A DNA stretch of 64,000 nucleotides from Papilionanthe hookeriana x Papilionanthe teres (GCA_022702705.1 CM040431.1:28259185-28323184), one strand, 5' to 3'; shown: positions 1 to 11,433, counted from the stretch's first letter. The notes: generated by a model not told the origin, from the letters alone. Made by a program: numbers and translations.

Positions 1-135
1 TTTTTTAATTTAATTTAGTTTAATTTAATTTCATTTAATTTAATTATTTAATTTAATTTAATTATTTAATTTAATTTAATTTACTTAATTTGTTTGATTT
101 AATTTAATTTAACCTTAATTTAATTTTATTTTTAT
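1..135. repeat. TTTAA/TTTAATT simple repeat inside X1
   Basis: Degenerate pentamer-type run of TTTAA units with occasional interruptions. It is the counterpart of the TTAAA run at about 52.92-53.19 kb in X3, so it is an internal part of family X rather than an independent satellite. Confidence 0.85.
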
Positions 136-3100
136 TTTTAATTTAATTGAAAATTTAAAAAAGAGTTTAATAATTTAACTTTTTTTTAATTTAATTTAAT
201 GATTAAGTCCTTTAACATTTTAAAACTTAAATTTGAATTATCATTTTAATTAAGAATTAAATATTATTGAGATGATTAATTTAGGGATTTTTAAATTAAA
301 GAATAAATCTCTTCCTAATAATATCCCTATTTTAATAATTCCAATTTTATTATTCTTCCAAATTTAATCAATTATTTAATTAAGGTTTATTTCAATTATT
401 TTAAATTGTTTAGTAGGTTTCTATCCTTTAATTATTTAAGTTTCAATCATCCAAATTAGATTAGGATCAAATATTTTACTTGTTAATTTTTTATTAAACC
501 TAAAGTTTTAATTAAGGATTAAAATTTTAATTACCATTTTGCCCTTCAAGCTTAATAATTTCATAACTCACTAAATTGAGCTAAAATGAACTTGAAATTT
601 TTATGTGACTTCACTCATATGCCAATAAAGACATAAGAGGAGAAAATGTGATTTTTCTGTATTTAATTTATTTATGTAATTATTTTTGGTGGAAAATAGG
701 GATTTCCAAGGAAAATTTAATAACATGACCAAGGGAGAGTTTCTGTCCTTAAGAAAATTATGGGACATTCCTAATAACCAGAGGACCACTTGGACCAATT
801 TTGGAGATTTTTTAAATTATATTATTTTTATTATAATTATTTTAAGTTTTAGAGTATTAATTAATTTAAAAATAAAATAAAGGTTGAAAAATAAATTTTA
901 TATTTTTAAAAAATCTCTCTGATATCAAGGAAATCAGAGAATCAATTTTTGTAATTTTCTGATTTTTATTTGATTTATTAGAATTATTTTAGTGGAAATG
1001 CTAAAAAAATACATTTTTTTAAGTTTTAAAATTACCCTAGGGCTTTAAAATTTAATATCTCATTAAATAGACCTAAGAAAAATATGGGGTTTGTTCCTAA
1101 GTGATTAAAATTCAAAATGTGACATTTTGGTGAATTTTATTATTTTTGTGATTTTTATTATTTTTTAATTATTAAAATATTAAAATAATACCAAAAAATC
1201 AACTTTTTTAGAAAATTAAAATTTTAATTTTCTTAAATTTCCCTGATATCAGAGAGGCTCCAAAACCAATTTGGTGAATTTTTGAAAGGTATTTTGAAAG
1301 TTATGAATTTTTAAAGTTCAAATTGACTAAATCGCTTAATCAGCCCATTTAGTAGGGCTAACCAAGTCCAATTGACTTCAAATTTTTATGATGGGTTCCT
1401 CTGATCCTAAAGATCAGTGGTGAATTGATTTCAAGCCAATTTGATATATGGTTAGCTCTAATTAATTAAGGAGCTATTTTGGGTGTTTAAGCCGATTAGG
1501 GTTATTTTAAATGAACTAACTCAAAACCTATTTTTCCTAGGATCCTGCGAGTCATAAGAAACATCACCAAATTTTCCTAGAATTTATTTCACAAGATGCT
1601 AATTATTGGATTTAAAATACTTAAAACAGCAACATGAATTTGAAAAATCAATAACTTCTTATAGGGATGACCTCGACTTTGGAAAATTCGGGGAATGTTC
1701 CCAAATTCGGAGGCTTCAAAAGCCACTATGGTCTCATGCCATGGTGAATTTCCTATATGCATGGAGAATTAAAACAATGCAGAAGGGAAATAAATCATTA
1801 AAAATAAAATACTTGATGAAATTAAATAATTTCTTTTCCACATTATTCTCCTCTGTTCACTGAGCAAGAGGGTATTTTTATTTTATTTTTCTGATTTTCC
1901 TACACAAAGTTATGGATTTTTGAAATTTAGGGGAATTAAATAAATCAAAAATACCCTAATTTTCTATTTATCCACGCGGCACCGCGTCAACCTCGGCAGC
2001 TCCGAAAAGCCACGCGGCGCGTTCTGGTTCGACGTCGCCATCTGACTCAGCGCTCCGGGGCCCCGCTGTGTCGTTCCATCTCCTGATCCGACGCGATCCT
2101 GGCCGTCCGTCCGCGCGTGTATTAAATGAACGGCATCCGTTCATCGTCCCCAAGCATCCTCACCCGAGTGTCATCCACACTAAATCCCTAATATCTCACT
2201 CAATACTCAATGGATTTTCGTGTTCTTATACTCTATGGATTCGTCTTGAAGAGACGAATACATCTATACGGTGATCATGCATTGAAATTAAAGCATTTGA
2301 AATAGAGAATCTCCAAAGCTCGGGATGAAGAATTAGCTCATACCTTTTCTCGGAGAAGTGTGGCTTCGATGCGAGGGTTGTGTCACCTTCGATTGGATCC
2401 CAGCAAGCTCCGGATGAAGTCTCCCGGTCCGATGAATCGCCTGAGTATGATTTCGACCACGGCCGATCACAAAGTTTGGAGGCTGGAGCAAGCTGGGTGG
2501 CCCTGGAGAGGGGCTTTGCTTGGTGGACTCCTTCCCTTGGTTTGGTGAAGGTGTAGGACCAATCAATTTGAGGATTGATCCATTGTGGAGAAGTGTCCTG
2601 GTTTTGGGTGGAATTTTGGGCCGAGAAATTGAGCTCCGTTGGTGGGGATTAGGGCAAATTGTCACCGGGGATCAAGCTGCTCTAAGTATGGAGAGTGTTC
2701 GGAACAATTTTGGTAGGGTTTCGATAAGGTGCGGTTCGGCACCTCTCATGGCCGAGAGGGGGTGGTGTTTAAATGGGAGAGGGTGGAGGGCCTCCCGGGG
2801 AGAGTTAGGGCTTGGGATCGAGCTGCTCTTGGCAAGAGAAGAGCAGTGCTGCAATGGCCATCGGGGATGGGGCGGCTCGGCGGGTGAGAATTCCAAGTTT
2901 GGGCTCACATGTGAGCTCTCGGCACGGTGGTTTCCGGCGAGCTGTGGTGGGCGGCCGGCCGAGGTCGAGTCTCTGTTGTCATCGAGGAGGTCGTGGTAGG
3001 GCTTAGTGCGATCAATTGTCGATGCCATGTGTAAAGAGCTTGGATTGAAATGGAATGGGGGGAAGGCTATTTTGGGTTCAAATGAGTCAACCCATGATTT

Positions 3101-5138
3101 TGGTCTAGGTTCACCACCCAAGGCACTGGTTTTGGGTGAAAAGGATCACTTGCGTCGACCAAGAGAAAATGGTGTGGTCTCCATCCATGATGAGGTGGCT
3201 AAGCATGGTTTAGTGTGTGACATGCTTAAGGTAAAAAAGGGTTTAAGAAGGATTAGGAAAGGGGGCCCTCCTTTTGCCATTAATGGCTTAATCACATGTC
3301 AAACCTTCCATGGCTCCATGTGGCTTGTCCATGGCTTGCATGGCTTGTCTTTGGCTTGGGGAAAAGCTTGGTCAATTTCATGAAAATGGATTTTAGAAAT
3401 TTTTTGGTAATTTGATGGGAATTTGTATGAAGCTTGATTTGGAATGGTTTAATGATGATTTTTAAACTTAGGGGTGATATCAATTAAAGGTATGATGAAA
3501 AGAAATTGCCATGTGGGCTTTAGGGCCAATTTTGGGCTTTTGTATTTGGTGAAAATGGGCTTTTAAAATGGTTTAGGGAAGTGGGATTTTGGATTTTAAA
3601 ATGGATTTTAGGATGAAATTTTGGCAAAGTCTTGGGCCAAATAATTGTTGGGTTTAGCTCATAGATGTGTCATGAGTGACTTGAAGCAAATTGGGAGTGA
3701 TTTGAGTTTGAATTGGGTTGAATTTGGGCTTCTTTGGTGAATGGGCCAATATAGGTCAAATTGGGCTAGCTTGGGCCAATGTTGGGCTAGGGTTAAAATT
3801 GATGTAAAATAAATGTTTAGAAATGTTTATGGAAGTGTTTCAAAGAGGTTTTGACTTTGGTTGGGCTTTGATTTTGGGGTTTGGGCTCATTTGGGTTAGG
3901 TTTGGGTTTAGGTCAAAATTGGGCCTTTTTTATTTTGGATTGAATTTGAGTGGGGTTTGGGTCTAAATGTTGGGCAAATCATGTTATTTTTTTGTTTGTG
4001 GGGATACTAAGGAAGGTTTAGAAAAGATTTGGGGTTAATTGGAGTTGAATTGGGTGAGTTTGGGTTAGGTTTGGGTCATGGGTCCAAATTGGGCTTTAAG
4101 GCCAAAAGTGAAATTGGATCCAAATTTCAATCAAATTGGACTTGTATTTGGTCTAGATTGGTGTTGGGAATGTTGAATTGAAGTTTAGAATTGAATTGGA
4201 CCAGAATTTCGGTCAATTGGGTAGGTTTGGTTTGACATTGGGTTCACTTAGGGTTAAAATGGGCCAAATTGGGGGTTTTGACAAACGTGGGGTAAATGGA
4301 CAAAATTGGCCCATGGTGTAGTTGAGAAAAATGAAATTGGGAATATTTGGGATTTTTTGGAATTTTCTGGGAATTTTCTGAATTTTTGGATTTTTGGGTC
4401 AAGAGGGGTATTTTGGGTATTTGGAGGGTATTGGGAGGTATTTTTGGAATTTTTGGTATTTTTGGGTATGGATGATCAATTTGAGTAATGTGGAAATTTT
4501 TAGGAATAGTTTTGAGGAGTTTTGGGTAATTTAGGTGATTTTGGAGGATTTCAAGGGTTTTGGGTAGGCTAGGCGGGTGTAGGGTCCCGGGGGTCAAAAA
4601 TTGAAAATTTGGAAAATTGAAGATTGGGTGAATGTAAGTGGAATGAAATCATTTTGGTTGAGCCATGAAGCCATATCAAGCCCACATGAGCCATGAAGGG
4701 ACTCATTTGAGGCATCCGATATGTTGTTCCTAACCTCTCAGCGAGGGCTTAGGGGTTAAGGACCATCCATGTGGATCACTTTCATGAGTCGGGAGATCAA
4801 GTTGGGTATAGGTGTGGCTTTAGGAGGTGTGTGAAAGTGTAGTGTAGTGTATGTGTAAGTCAGCCCTTCACCGGACCGGGCCGCCTGAGGCGGTCCTAAG
4901 GCCGAAGAGTCACTATAGGGACTCATCCTTTAAACTTCCACATTTGATTTCAACCCTCACAGGTGAGTAGGGGTCTATAGTCAAGTTTGTAGAGTTTGCA
5001 GGGAGTTAAGAAGTGGTTTGAAATTCTAGGTGGTGGATCCCAATTCTAGTCCTCTAAGATAGTCAAAGGAAAAGCCTAAGGTTAGATCCTAAGTACTAAA
5101 AAGAAGAAGAGAAGACCTCATCAAAAATGAGGTCAACA
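1..5138 (-). mobile_element. Family X copy X1, LTR-like unit, truncated by window edge
   Basis: The stretch is the reverse complement of 47943 to about 53.2 kb and is collinear with it throughout, clearly diverged but readily alignable by eye. The outer end at 5138 reads GGTCAACA, the complement of the X start TGTTGACC. From the left it holds a TTTAA-type simple repeat (1-135), an AT-rich part, a GC-rich core (about 1970-3150), and a long part rich in TTGGGCC/GGGTTTG words (3480-4640). A splice-donor-like site on the minus strand (about 2330-2350) is conserved with the X3 copy. The overlapping ORFs in the GC-rich core show no known domain and are not kept in frame between copies, so I do not call genes. 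A long, promoter-bearing LTR is the simplest reading; a large non-autonomous element is the alternative. Confidence 0.75.
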
Positions 5139-5396
5139 GCCACCCAGGGTAATCCTAAGGCAAAAGAATCCTATTGGAACTCATCCTTGAACCTCCACAT
5201 TTGACTTTTAACCTTCCAAAGAGGCTTAGAGGTTTATGGTCATCTGTATGGGGTTCAAGAAGAGTTAAGAGGTGTTTGAATTTATAAGTGGTGGGTCTCA
5301 CTTCTAGTCCTCTAGGATAGTCAAGGAGAAGTCCTATGTATAGATCCTAAGCACTAAAAGTAAAGAAAAGACCTCACCAAAAATGAGGCCAACAAC
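5139..5396 (-). mobile_element. Terminal scrap of another family X copy
   Basis: This 258-bp stretch repeats the last part of X1 (about 4880-5138) in the same orientation: the same order of 'cctaaggc...actcatcctt...cctccacatt', 'gtcctctaggatagtcaa' and 'gacctcaccaaaaatgagg', ending in CCAACA. It is more diverged than X1 is from X3. The simplest reading is that X1 inserted into an older X copy about 258 bp from its end; a local tandem duplication is the alternative. Confidence 0.65.
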
Positions 5397-5411
5397 CTTC
5401 TTGAACATTCT

Positions 5412-5434
5412 NNNNNNNNNNNNNNNNNNNNNNN
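5412..5434. other. Assembly gap of 23 N
   Basis: A run of N separates the X-family scrap from the 2-kb repeat A. The true left edge of repeat A cannot be seen. Confidence 0.99.
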
Positions 5435-5686
5435 CGAGGGGAAAAGTGACACGGGGCTTACTCATATCTGGTTGCCAATCGAAGGTGAATCGAAGAGTCA
5501 AGAACGTAAAGGTTCTGAATCTCTTCACGTGTGCCGCAAAAAAGACCGAAACCTTTGAAGTCGAAATCGAACCAAACGATTTTTAAGAAAACTTTCGCAC
5601 AATGGAACTCGAAATATCACACAGGAGGAGAAGAGAAGGAGAATAAAAGGTGGCAACTCACAAGATGAAATAAAGGCTCCCGATAG

Positions 5687-5688
<2 letters not shown>

Positions 5689-5745
<57 letters not shown>
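5689..5745. repeat. (CA)n microsatellite in repeat A
   Basis: About 28 uninterrupted CA units. The matching place in repeat B (8513-8543) holds a shorter, CG-interrupted CA run. The Cys-Val 'proteins' that read through it are artefacts. Confidence 0.98.
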
Positions 5746-5747
<2 letters not shown>

Positions 5748-5965
5748 ATGGTATATGTGAAAATAGAGCATCGCTGAAAAGATTGAAGCAATGGGAGCCG
5801 GCAAATACTCGAGGTAAACTAATCATGATGAGAATAGAATAATACATTTAATTAATTTATTTATAAAAAATGGTACATCTCATAAAAAATCCTAGAAGTA
5901 ACTTAACCTATTAATTGATCGACTGCCACTTCGCTCGAGACAAACAATTGGTGAAGCAATCTCTC

Positions 5966-6208
5966 TTACATAGATTCATCACCTAACCTAAAGAGGTCAT
6001 TTTGACCATCCCACGCTTGAACAACAATGCCCTCTCTAATGACCGACAACTCCAAACAGAGGCACTTCATCTCCCCCCGAAAAGCAGATAATTCCTCACA
6101 AGGAGATACAACCTCTTCCTCCACCCGATGCACACTCTCGAAGAACTCAGCATCTCGTTTATCACTATCTCCGTGAGGATATTCTGTGGAACGAGCGAAA
6201 TGTTCCAC
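5966..6208 (-). pseudogene. Unrecognised gag-like ORF relic, C-terminal part (repeat A)
   Basis: About 80 residues, rich in Glu and Arg, with a run of heptad-spaced hydrophobics (around 'ELSAFRGEMKC' and 'LCLELSVIREG') that suggests a short coiled coil. Plant gypsy gag proteins often carry such a segment. It is the downstream piece of a minus-strand reading that begins near 7012 and is broken by stops and frame changes between 6.25 and 6.6 kb. I do not recognise a domain. Homologous sequence lies in repeat B near 8.8-9.05 kb, where it is more broken. Function is unknown. Confidence 0.35.
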
Positions 6209-6796
6209 CGTTTCTCCAATGCGTCGTCAGGGATTCAGAAGATGACTGATGCTTCTTGGTTACCTCATCTTCCCTTGCCGTGCTGGGGGAACCTTGGCTA
6301 CCTAAACTCTTGCCTTTACCACGATACAAGTTTTCCCCATCCATCTTCTTGTCCCCAACATCCTGTTCCGTAGCTGCAACACCTTACACAACAACTTATT
6401 CCACGATTGTCGCATCATCCTCTAAATCGGCATCGGTATTTGACGATAGAGAAATGATCGTTAGGACATCTATAGCTACATCAAAGAAAGAAACAAAAGT
6501 ATTCAAGAAACAATTCAAGCCACATACCCAAGATCTTGTTACAATTAGACGTGGTGCACGTGTTAGCCCTCTCACCACTTTTCTCAAGCTCTTAACTTGC
6601 AGAAGAGACCACCCTCTGGCAGCTCGAGCGATGCTTCCACCATGGTTGTTTCCTCACCCAGACCACCTTGAGGAGTCATCTCCCCCACAACAGTCTGGAC
6701 GAGCGTTTCCTTCCCTTCGATAGAAATATCCATTTTTGACGGACACCCAATAAGAAGATCATTAGGATGACCTTCACTCTTCTCCAGAATTCACTT

Positions 6797-7012
6797 CTAC
6801 AACAAGCCCACAAAGGAACTAGAGGATCTGATTTGATCCTCACAATCATCAACCCTTAACCTCTGCATAACCCTCCTTTTGCTCACTTTCTCCGCAAGAA
6901 CTTCACCCACCAATTTTTGCTTCGCATTTAAATTCTGGGCTTCTTGCATGCCACCTAGAGCCTTAAGGACGGCGTCTATATTAGCACACATAGCTCCCTC
7001 ACTGGACATCAT
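6797..7012 (-). pseudogene. Unrecognised ORF relic, N-terminal part, behind a TATA box (repeat A)
   Basis: The first ATG on the minus strand is at 7012; an in-frame GTG lies just upstream. The product starts MMSSEGAMCANIDAVLKALG, is about 71 residues long and turns basic (around 'EKVSKRRVMQRLR') before a stop. It sits some 80 bp downstream of a good TATA box on the same strand. The following frame (6730-6560) is conserved with repeat B, where 'KETPVQTTAREMTHQGGLG' lines up with 'KETLVQTVVGEMTPQGGLG' in A. That points to a once-coding unit now split by stops. Retroelement gag is my guess; the family is not recognised. Confidence 0.35.
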
Positions 7013-7089
7013 GATAGACACAAGCAGTAGAAAAGAAAAGGCCCAAAGATTGTGAAGGAAGGTGGATTGCGCGAACCCCTCCCACTCTA

Positions 7090-7104
7090 TGTCTTATTTA
7101 TAGC
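7090..7104 (-). promoter_or_regulatory. TATA box of repeat A
   Basis: The minus strand reads GCTATAAATAAG about 80 bp ahead of the ATG at 7012. Repeat B keeps the same box (next entry), so it was part of the duplicated unit. Confidence 0.5.
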
Positions 7105-7430
7105 AGCATGGGTGCTAAAATCCAGAGAAGTTTGTTGTTGAGTAATAATGTCATTTAATTTGTATTTTTATATATTTTTTGTAATAGTGAAAAGGATTCC
7201 ATTGTTCTTATGTGTTGCACAGCTTTCTAGAAGCATGTGAATGAGAGAGTAAACATGTATACAAAAAATAAGTCGACATGAATATTAGGGAAATCGAACA
7301 GCTCAGAAGGAAGGGGCAGCTGATTGAGTGACTGGTCATTTGTAGTTACTAACAATAAATGGATTTCAAATGACAAATAAATTCCTCGAACAACCGCAAA
7401 CAAGCTCTTCGATTCCTAGAAATAGAACGT

Positions 7431-8267
7431 CACCTTCAATGTCTCTCAAAGAGACGAATGGCTTTATATGAACCAGTTGTCAAATAACTCTACCGTGGAT
7501 CAAGTGCTCATGAAGTGAACGTAAAGCGAATGACAGACAAGCTTCTCATAAGTTTTATCTTTATGCATCTCCTTTGGCTGCTGACGCCTATCCCTGCCAG
7601 ATGAGGGAGGACCACTTTTTCCCCACAACTTCTTCAAAGTTATTCGCTCCTTAACAACCTTTTCCTAAGCCACCTCATGTTTGTCAGAAGATATCCAAAC
7701 TCCTTCGGTCATGGTCTTGGTGCCGTCTGGATGAATCATTCGCTTAATCACCTTCAGGTTGAGATATTGAAGTAGCAAAAGGTGTGGACCCTCGATTAGT
7801 GACTTATGGTCCTGAAGCTTACCATGTAATGTATTTACCTTTTTTACCTCGTCCTCCACTGAAGAATTGATAATTCCCCAACCACTTGCACAGGAGCCAT
7901 TCAAGAATTTTGCTTTGCAATCTTTGATCTTGTTTCGAGACCTGCTGGGTGGATCATGGGGCCAGCGACGAATTGAATGTAGCCATCTCGGCCGATCCTA
8001 AATGGAAAGAAGTGGTTGAATAGTTCGATCGATCATGGGATACTCTTCCTTCGACATAATGAAGCTCGTTATAACAGCCAACGAGTACGGAAGAACCTTG
8101 ATAGGGCTAATTCCGTATTGATTAAAAACCGACCGTAGTTTCTTGCAGACTTGTAGCCAAAGACCCATCTTGAATTGATATTTATAAAAAACTAAATCAG
8201 GGGAGAAGTGACCTGTGGCTCACTCATGGCCGACTGCCAACCGAAGGTGAATTGAAGAATAAGGGAA
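7431..8267 (-). pseudogene. Spacer between repeats A and B with gypsy-type ORF relics
   Basis: On the minus strand from about 8190 an open stretch runs with one or two breaks to about 7665. It starts MGLWLQVCKKLRSVFNQYG and contains 'ISPIKVLPYSLAVITSFI'. This resembles the opening domain of the 'putative gypsy type transposon' gag-like ORFs found across plants (a hydrophobic stretch, then a Pro-rich turn, then a helix). A later segment, 7904-7665, is a 79-residue ORF containing 'VKKVNTLHGKLQDHKSLI'. No zinc knuckle is seen. The resemblance is by eye and weak; a profile search against that Pfam family would decide. Confidence 0.3.
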
Positions 8268-8325
8268 GAATTGACTCATGGCTCACACATGGCCGGTTGC
8301 CAGCCGAAGGTGAATCAAAGAGTCA
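8192..8325. repeat. Two tandem ~75-bp sub-repeats at the start of repeat B
   Basis: Two adjacent units share 'agaagtgacctgtggctca'/'agaattgactcatggctca' followed by 'tggccg..tgccarccgaagg'. Repeat A shows one such unit next to the N gap, so the number in A may be hidden by the gap. Confidence 0.6.
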
Positions 8326-9305
8326 AGAACGTAAAGGTTCTGAATCTCCTTCACGTCAGCCGTGGAAAGGACTGAAACCTCCAAAGTCAGAATCAAATCA
8401 AATGATTCCTGGGAAAACTTTCGTGCCATAGAACTTGAAATATCACGCAGGAGGAGAAGAGAAGAAGAAGAGGATGTGGTAATTTGTAGGAGGAAATAAA
8501 GGGCACTGTTATCACACACACGCGCGTGCACACACACACACACGTAAGGTATATGGGAAGACAAAATCTTGCGGACAAGACTGATGCAATGGGAGTTGTA
8601 CAATACTTGTGGAAAACTAATCATGACAAGAAATATACCAACACATTTTTATTTTTTGACATAAAAGGTAAATCACATAAAACCCCCTAGAAGTAATTAA
8701 GAAAGACAAAAACCTAACTAAACGATCGATTTTTGCTTCGCCCGAGACAAACCCTCGGTGAAGCAATCTCTCATACATAAATTCACCATCTGACCTAAAG
8801 AGGTCATTCTGGTTATCCCTCTTCTAAACGGGAAAACCCTCTATAATGACCAACTAATCCAAACAGAGGAGTGATATCTTTCATCGAGCAACAAGCATCT
8901 CCCCATGGAAAGCAGAGAATTCCTCACGAAGAGCTACACCCTCTTTATCCAACCTATCAACTCTCTAAGAGCTCAAAAACTCCTTTATCACTGTCCCCAA
9001 GGGTATTCCATGGAATGAGTGAATTATTCCTTCATTTTCGAGAGGTGCGTATTAGGGATTCAGAAGACGACCGATGCCCCAAGGTTACCTCCTCTTCCTT
9101 TATAGTGCTAGGAGAACTTTGGTGACCTGAACTGTTGCCTTCTCCACGAGACAAGTTCTCCCCATCCATCCTCTAGTCTCCATTATCCTATTGCGCGTAA
9201 GCCACACGCTTCATAACAACTTATTCCATAGAAGCCATATCATACTTAGGCTTAGTTTCATCATCTAAAGATATATTATCGATCTTCAGGACTTCTATAG
9301 TTGCA

Positions 9306-9554
9306 TCAAAGAAAGAAACACAAGTACTCGAGAATTAATTTAAGCCACAAAACCAAGATCTGGTTCCAATCTGACGTGGTGTAAGAGTTATCCCACTCAC
9401 CGTTCTTCTCTAGCTCTCCAACCTCATAAGAAAGACCGCCTTTTGGTAGCACGAGCGATGCTTCCACCCCGGTCGCACCCAAACCACCTTGATGAGTCAT
9501 CTCCCTTGCAGTAGTTTGGACGGGGGTTTCCTTCCTTCCGGAAAGATTATCCAC
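9306..9554 (-). pseudogene. Unrecognised ORF relic in repeat B
   Basis: An 82-residue ORF on the minus strand starting MDNLSGRKETPVQTTAREM. Its first half is alignable with the broken reading at 6740-6560 of repeat A (shared 'QGGLG', 'VEASL', 'LP.GGL'), which shows that this frame, not its complement, was the coding one. It stops in a hydrophobic tail that is probably out of frame. No family is recognised. Confidence 0.35.
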
Positions 9555-9898
9555 TTTTGACGCTGCTCATTAAGACAATCGTCAGAATGGCCTTCGGTCT
9601 TCTCTAGAATTTGCTCATCTAATCAACCTGCAATAGAATTAGAAGATACGATTCAATCCTCACGATCATCATCCCTTAACCTCTACATAACACTGTTTTT
9701 GCTTATTTACTAACTTCACCAACCGATTTTCGCTTCACATTTAACTTTCTGGCTTTTGCCCGCATGTCGCCAGAGCATTAAGAAGGATGTCTTTATCATT
9801 AGACAAAGCTCCCTAAATGGACAACGTGATAGATGCAAGCGGAAGAAGAGAAAAAGACCTAGGGTGGAGAAGAAAGGAGGATTACACGAACCCTCTCT

Positions 9899-9914
9899 AT
9901 GACTTATTTATAGC
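9899..9914 (-). promoter_or_regulatory. TATA box of repeat B
   Basis: The minus strand reads GCTATAAATAAGTCATAG, matching the box of repeat A. Confidence 0.45.
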
Positions 9915-10230
9915 AGCCTATGTGCGGAAATCCAGATAAATCGATTATTGAGTAATAATGTCATTTAATTTATATTTTTATATATTTTTTGTAATAGTGA
10001 GAAAGATTCCCTAGTACTTATGTACTAAACAACTTTCTAGAAGCAAATGAATCGAGGAACTAAACATGTATACAAAAGATACGTTGGCAGGAATTTCAGG
10101 GCAATCAAACAGCTCAGAAAGAAGGGGTAGCTGATTGAGTGACCGATCGTCCATAGCTACCAGCGATGAACGGATGTCAGAAGACCAACAAATACTTTGA
10201 ACGACCGCCAATAAGCTCTTTGATTCCCCG

Positions 10231-11322
10231 AATAGTATACCAGTCTCGCCCCACCCACCCACCCCCCAACCGCCCAGTTTTGTATTATTTTTGTAATTTA
10301 ATAATAGGTCCCCTAAAAATACTAACGATCATGGGGCATATTTGTAATTTTACAGGACCATGATCCTATAGTTATAAATAGAGAGCCCTTATAATAAAAA
10401 AGTTACGAACTCTTTACTATTCTTTACGGTGCCCCCTCATTCTTGTTTCACTTTCGCTGAATGTGTTTTCTCTACGCTTATGGATTCAACAGAATACATA
10501 TTTGTTTGAAGGATTTTTTTTTTATGACATCACTTTTAAATGCACGCATATTTTAATACATCCAAAAAATATACAAACAAAATTGTTTTAAAATATTTTA
10601 TAATTAAATCTTAAATTTCCTCCCCCGTCCCCCCTCCCCCTCCCCCGTCCCCCCTCCCCCCTCCCCCCTCCCCCTCCCCGCTCTGCGATGAATCAAAACA
10701 ACTTTTGCATTGAATTCTGCCTAAACAAGCCAAATGTTTGTTTTACCGAGCTTCTTCCCCTCCTTGGAAGTCAAAAAGTCGCGGGCCTGAAACGTATTCA
10801 CGCTCCCTGTTTCCCCTTTGGGCTTTTTTGGGAGGAAGAAACGCGATGCAGAGCAGAGCAGAGCGACGCGGAGAAAGCGCAACAGCAATCGAGAGGAAGG
10901 AGATCAGATTTATTTTATGTTGAAAAAAAAATCTTCCACGACAATTTTAGCAGTCGCCGTATAGCTGAAGACTTTGACCAGCGGAGCCTTTCGCATTTCG
11001 GAACGTTTAATAATTCAACGTGAAAAAAACAGTGTTTGGTTTTAGTCAGCGGTTCAGGGATGGTAGATTTAAAGCATTTCATGAGATTTTTAGTTCAAAA
11101 TTAATTATTAATATTTGTATGTCTTTAAGCAAAATTGAATTAAAGTGAAAAACATGAGATTGTTTCACTTGTGGAGAATTTTTCTCACGTCATGGTTGCT
11201 AGGAGATTGACTCCTATTAATTTCCTTTTAATATTTGCATTTTCATGTTATCATTTAAAAAATAAAATAAAATATGAAAATTTAAAGCACACGATATATT
11301 AACTTCCAAATTTTGATACTTA

Positions 11323-11324
<2 letters not shown>
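10231..11324. other. Region without recognisable gene, with C-rich tract
   Basis: It contains a short CCACCC-rich patch (10250-10275), the pyrimidine tract listed below, and a 111-codon plus-strand ORF (10688-11023) that starts MNQNNFCIEFCLNKPNVCFT. I recognise no domain in that ORF, and its composition does not stand out as coding. The rest is AT-rich. Confidence 0.5.
10619..10683. repeat. CCCCCTCCC-type polypyrimidine tract
   Basis: About 65 bases made almost only of C runs of 4-6 separated by T or GT. The minus strand therefore holds many closely spaced G runs. Confidence 0.95.

Positions 11325-11353
<29 letters not shown>
11325..11353. repeat. (AT)n microsatellite
   Basis: Uninterrupted AT run immediately next to the first tRNA-like module. 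Confidence 0.97.
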
Positions 11354-11356
<3 letters not shown>

Positions 11357-11358
<2 letters not shown>

Positions 11359-11429
11359 CAGAAGAAGATTCAAATTTGTGACCTGAGTTGACTTACGCAG
11401 AGTTACTCTACCAACCCATTAAGGCTCGT

Positions 11430-11433
<4 letters not shown>
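11357..11433 (-). repeat. tRNA-like module 1 (SINE-head-like), minus strand
   Basis: The reverse complement has a box-A-like 'TTGGTAGAGTAACTCTGC' and a decayed box-B-like 'AATTTGAATC' with tRNA-like spacing. It is closely related to module 2. Acceptor-stem pairing is not evident, so it is not a functional tRNA. Confidence 0.5.

Larger units (their letters stand above)
5441..7430 (-). repeat. Long direct repeat, copy A, with minus-strand gag-like ORF relics
   Basis: Copy A is a direct repeat of copy B (about 8268-10230), offset by roughly 2.8 kb. Shared landmarks in the same order include 'gagtcaagaacgtaaaggtt', a CA microsatellite, 'caaagaaagaaac', 'cttatttatagcag' and 'gagtaataatgtcattta'. 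Read on the minus strand it has a TATA box followed by broken ORFs with acidic, coiled-coil-like sequence. It could be one of two LTR-like flanks of a non-autonomous element, or a tandem duplication of part of a gypsy-type gag region. I favour retroelement origin but cannot name the lineage. Confidence 0.6.
8268..10230 (-). repeat. Long direct repeat, copy B
   Basis: Second copy of the ~2-kb unit described for copy A, in the same orientation. It has its own CA/CG dinucleotide run (8513-8543), the TATA box (about 9901-9912) and the ORF relic 9306-9554. Divergence from A is substantial, with many small indels, so the duplication is not recent. Confidence 0.6.

Noticed and set aside
2520..3383. 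Long overlapping ORFs on both strands in X1 (for example 159, 149 and 125 codons) and 49917-50426 in X3
   Set aside because: They lie in the GC-rich core of a non-coding LTR-like repeat, overlap each other on both strands, lack any domain, and are not kept in frame between X1 and X3.
5525..5847. Cys-Val-rich ORFs at 5.5-5.8 kb and 8.3-8.6 kb
   Set aside because: Produced by reading through CA microsatellites.
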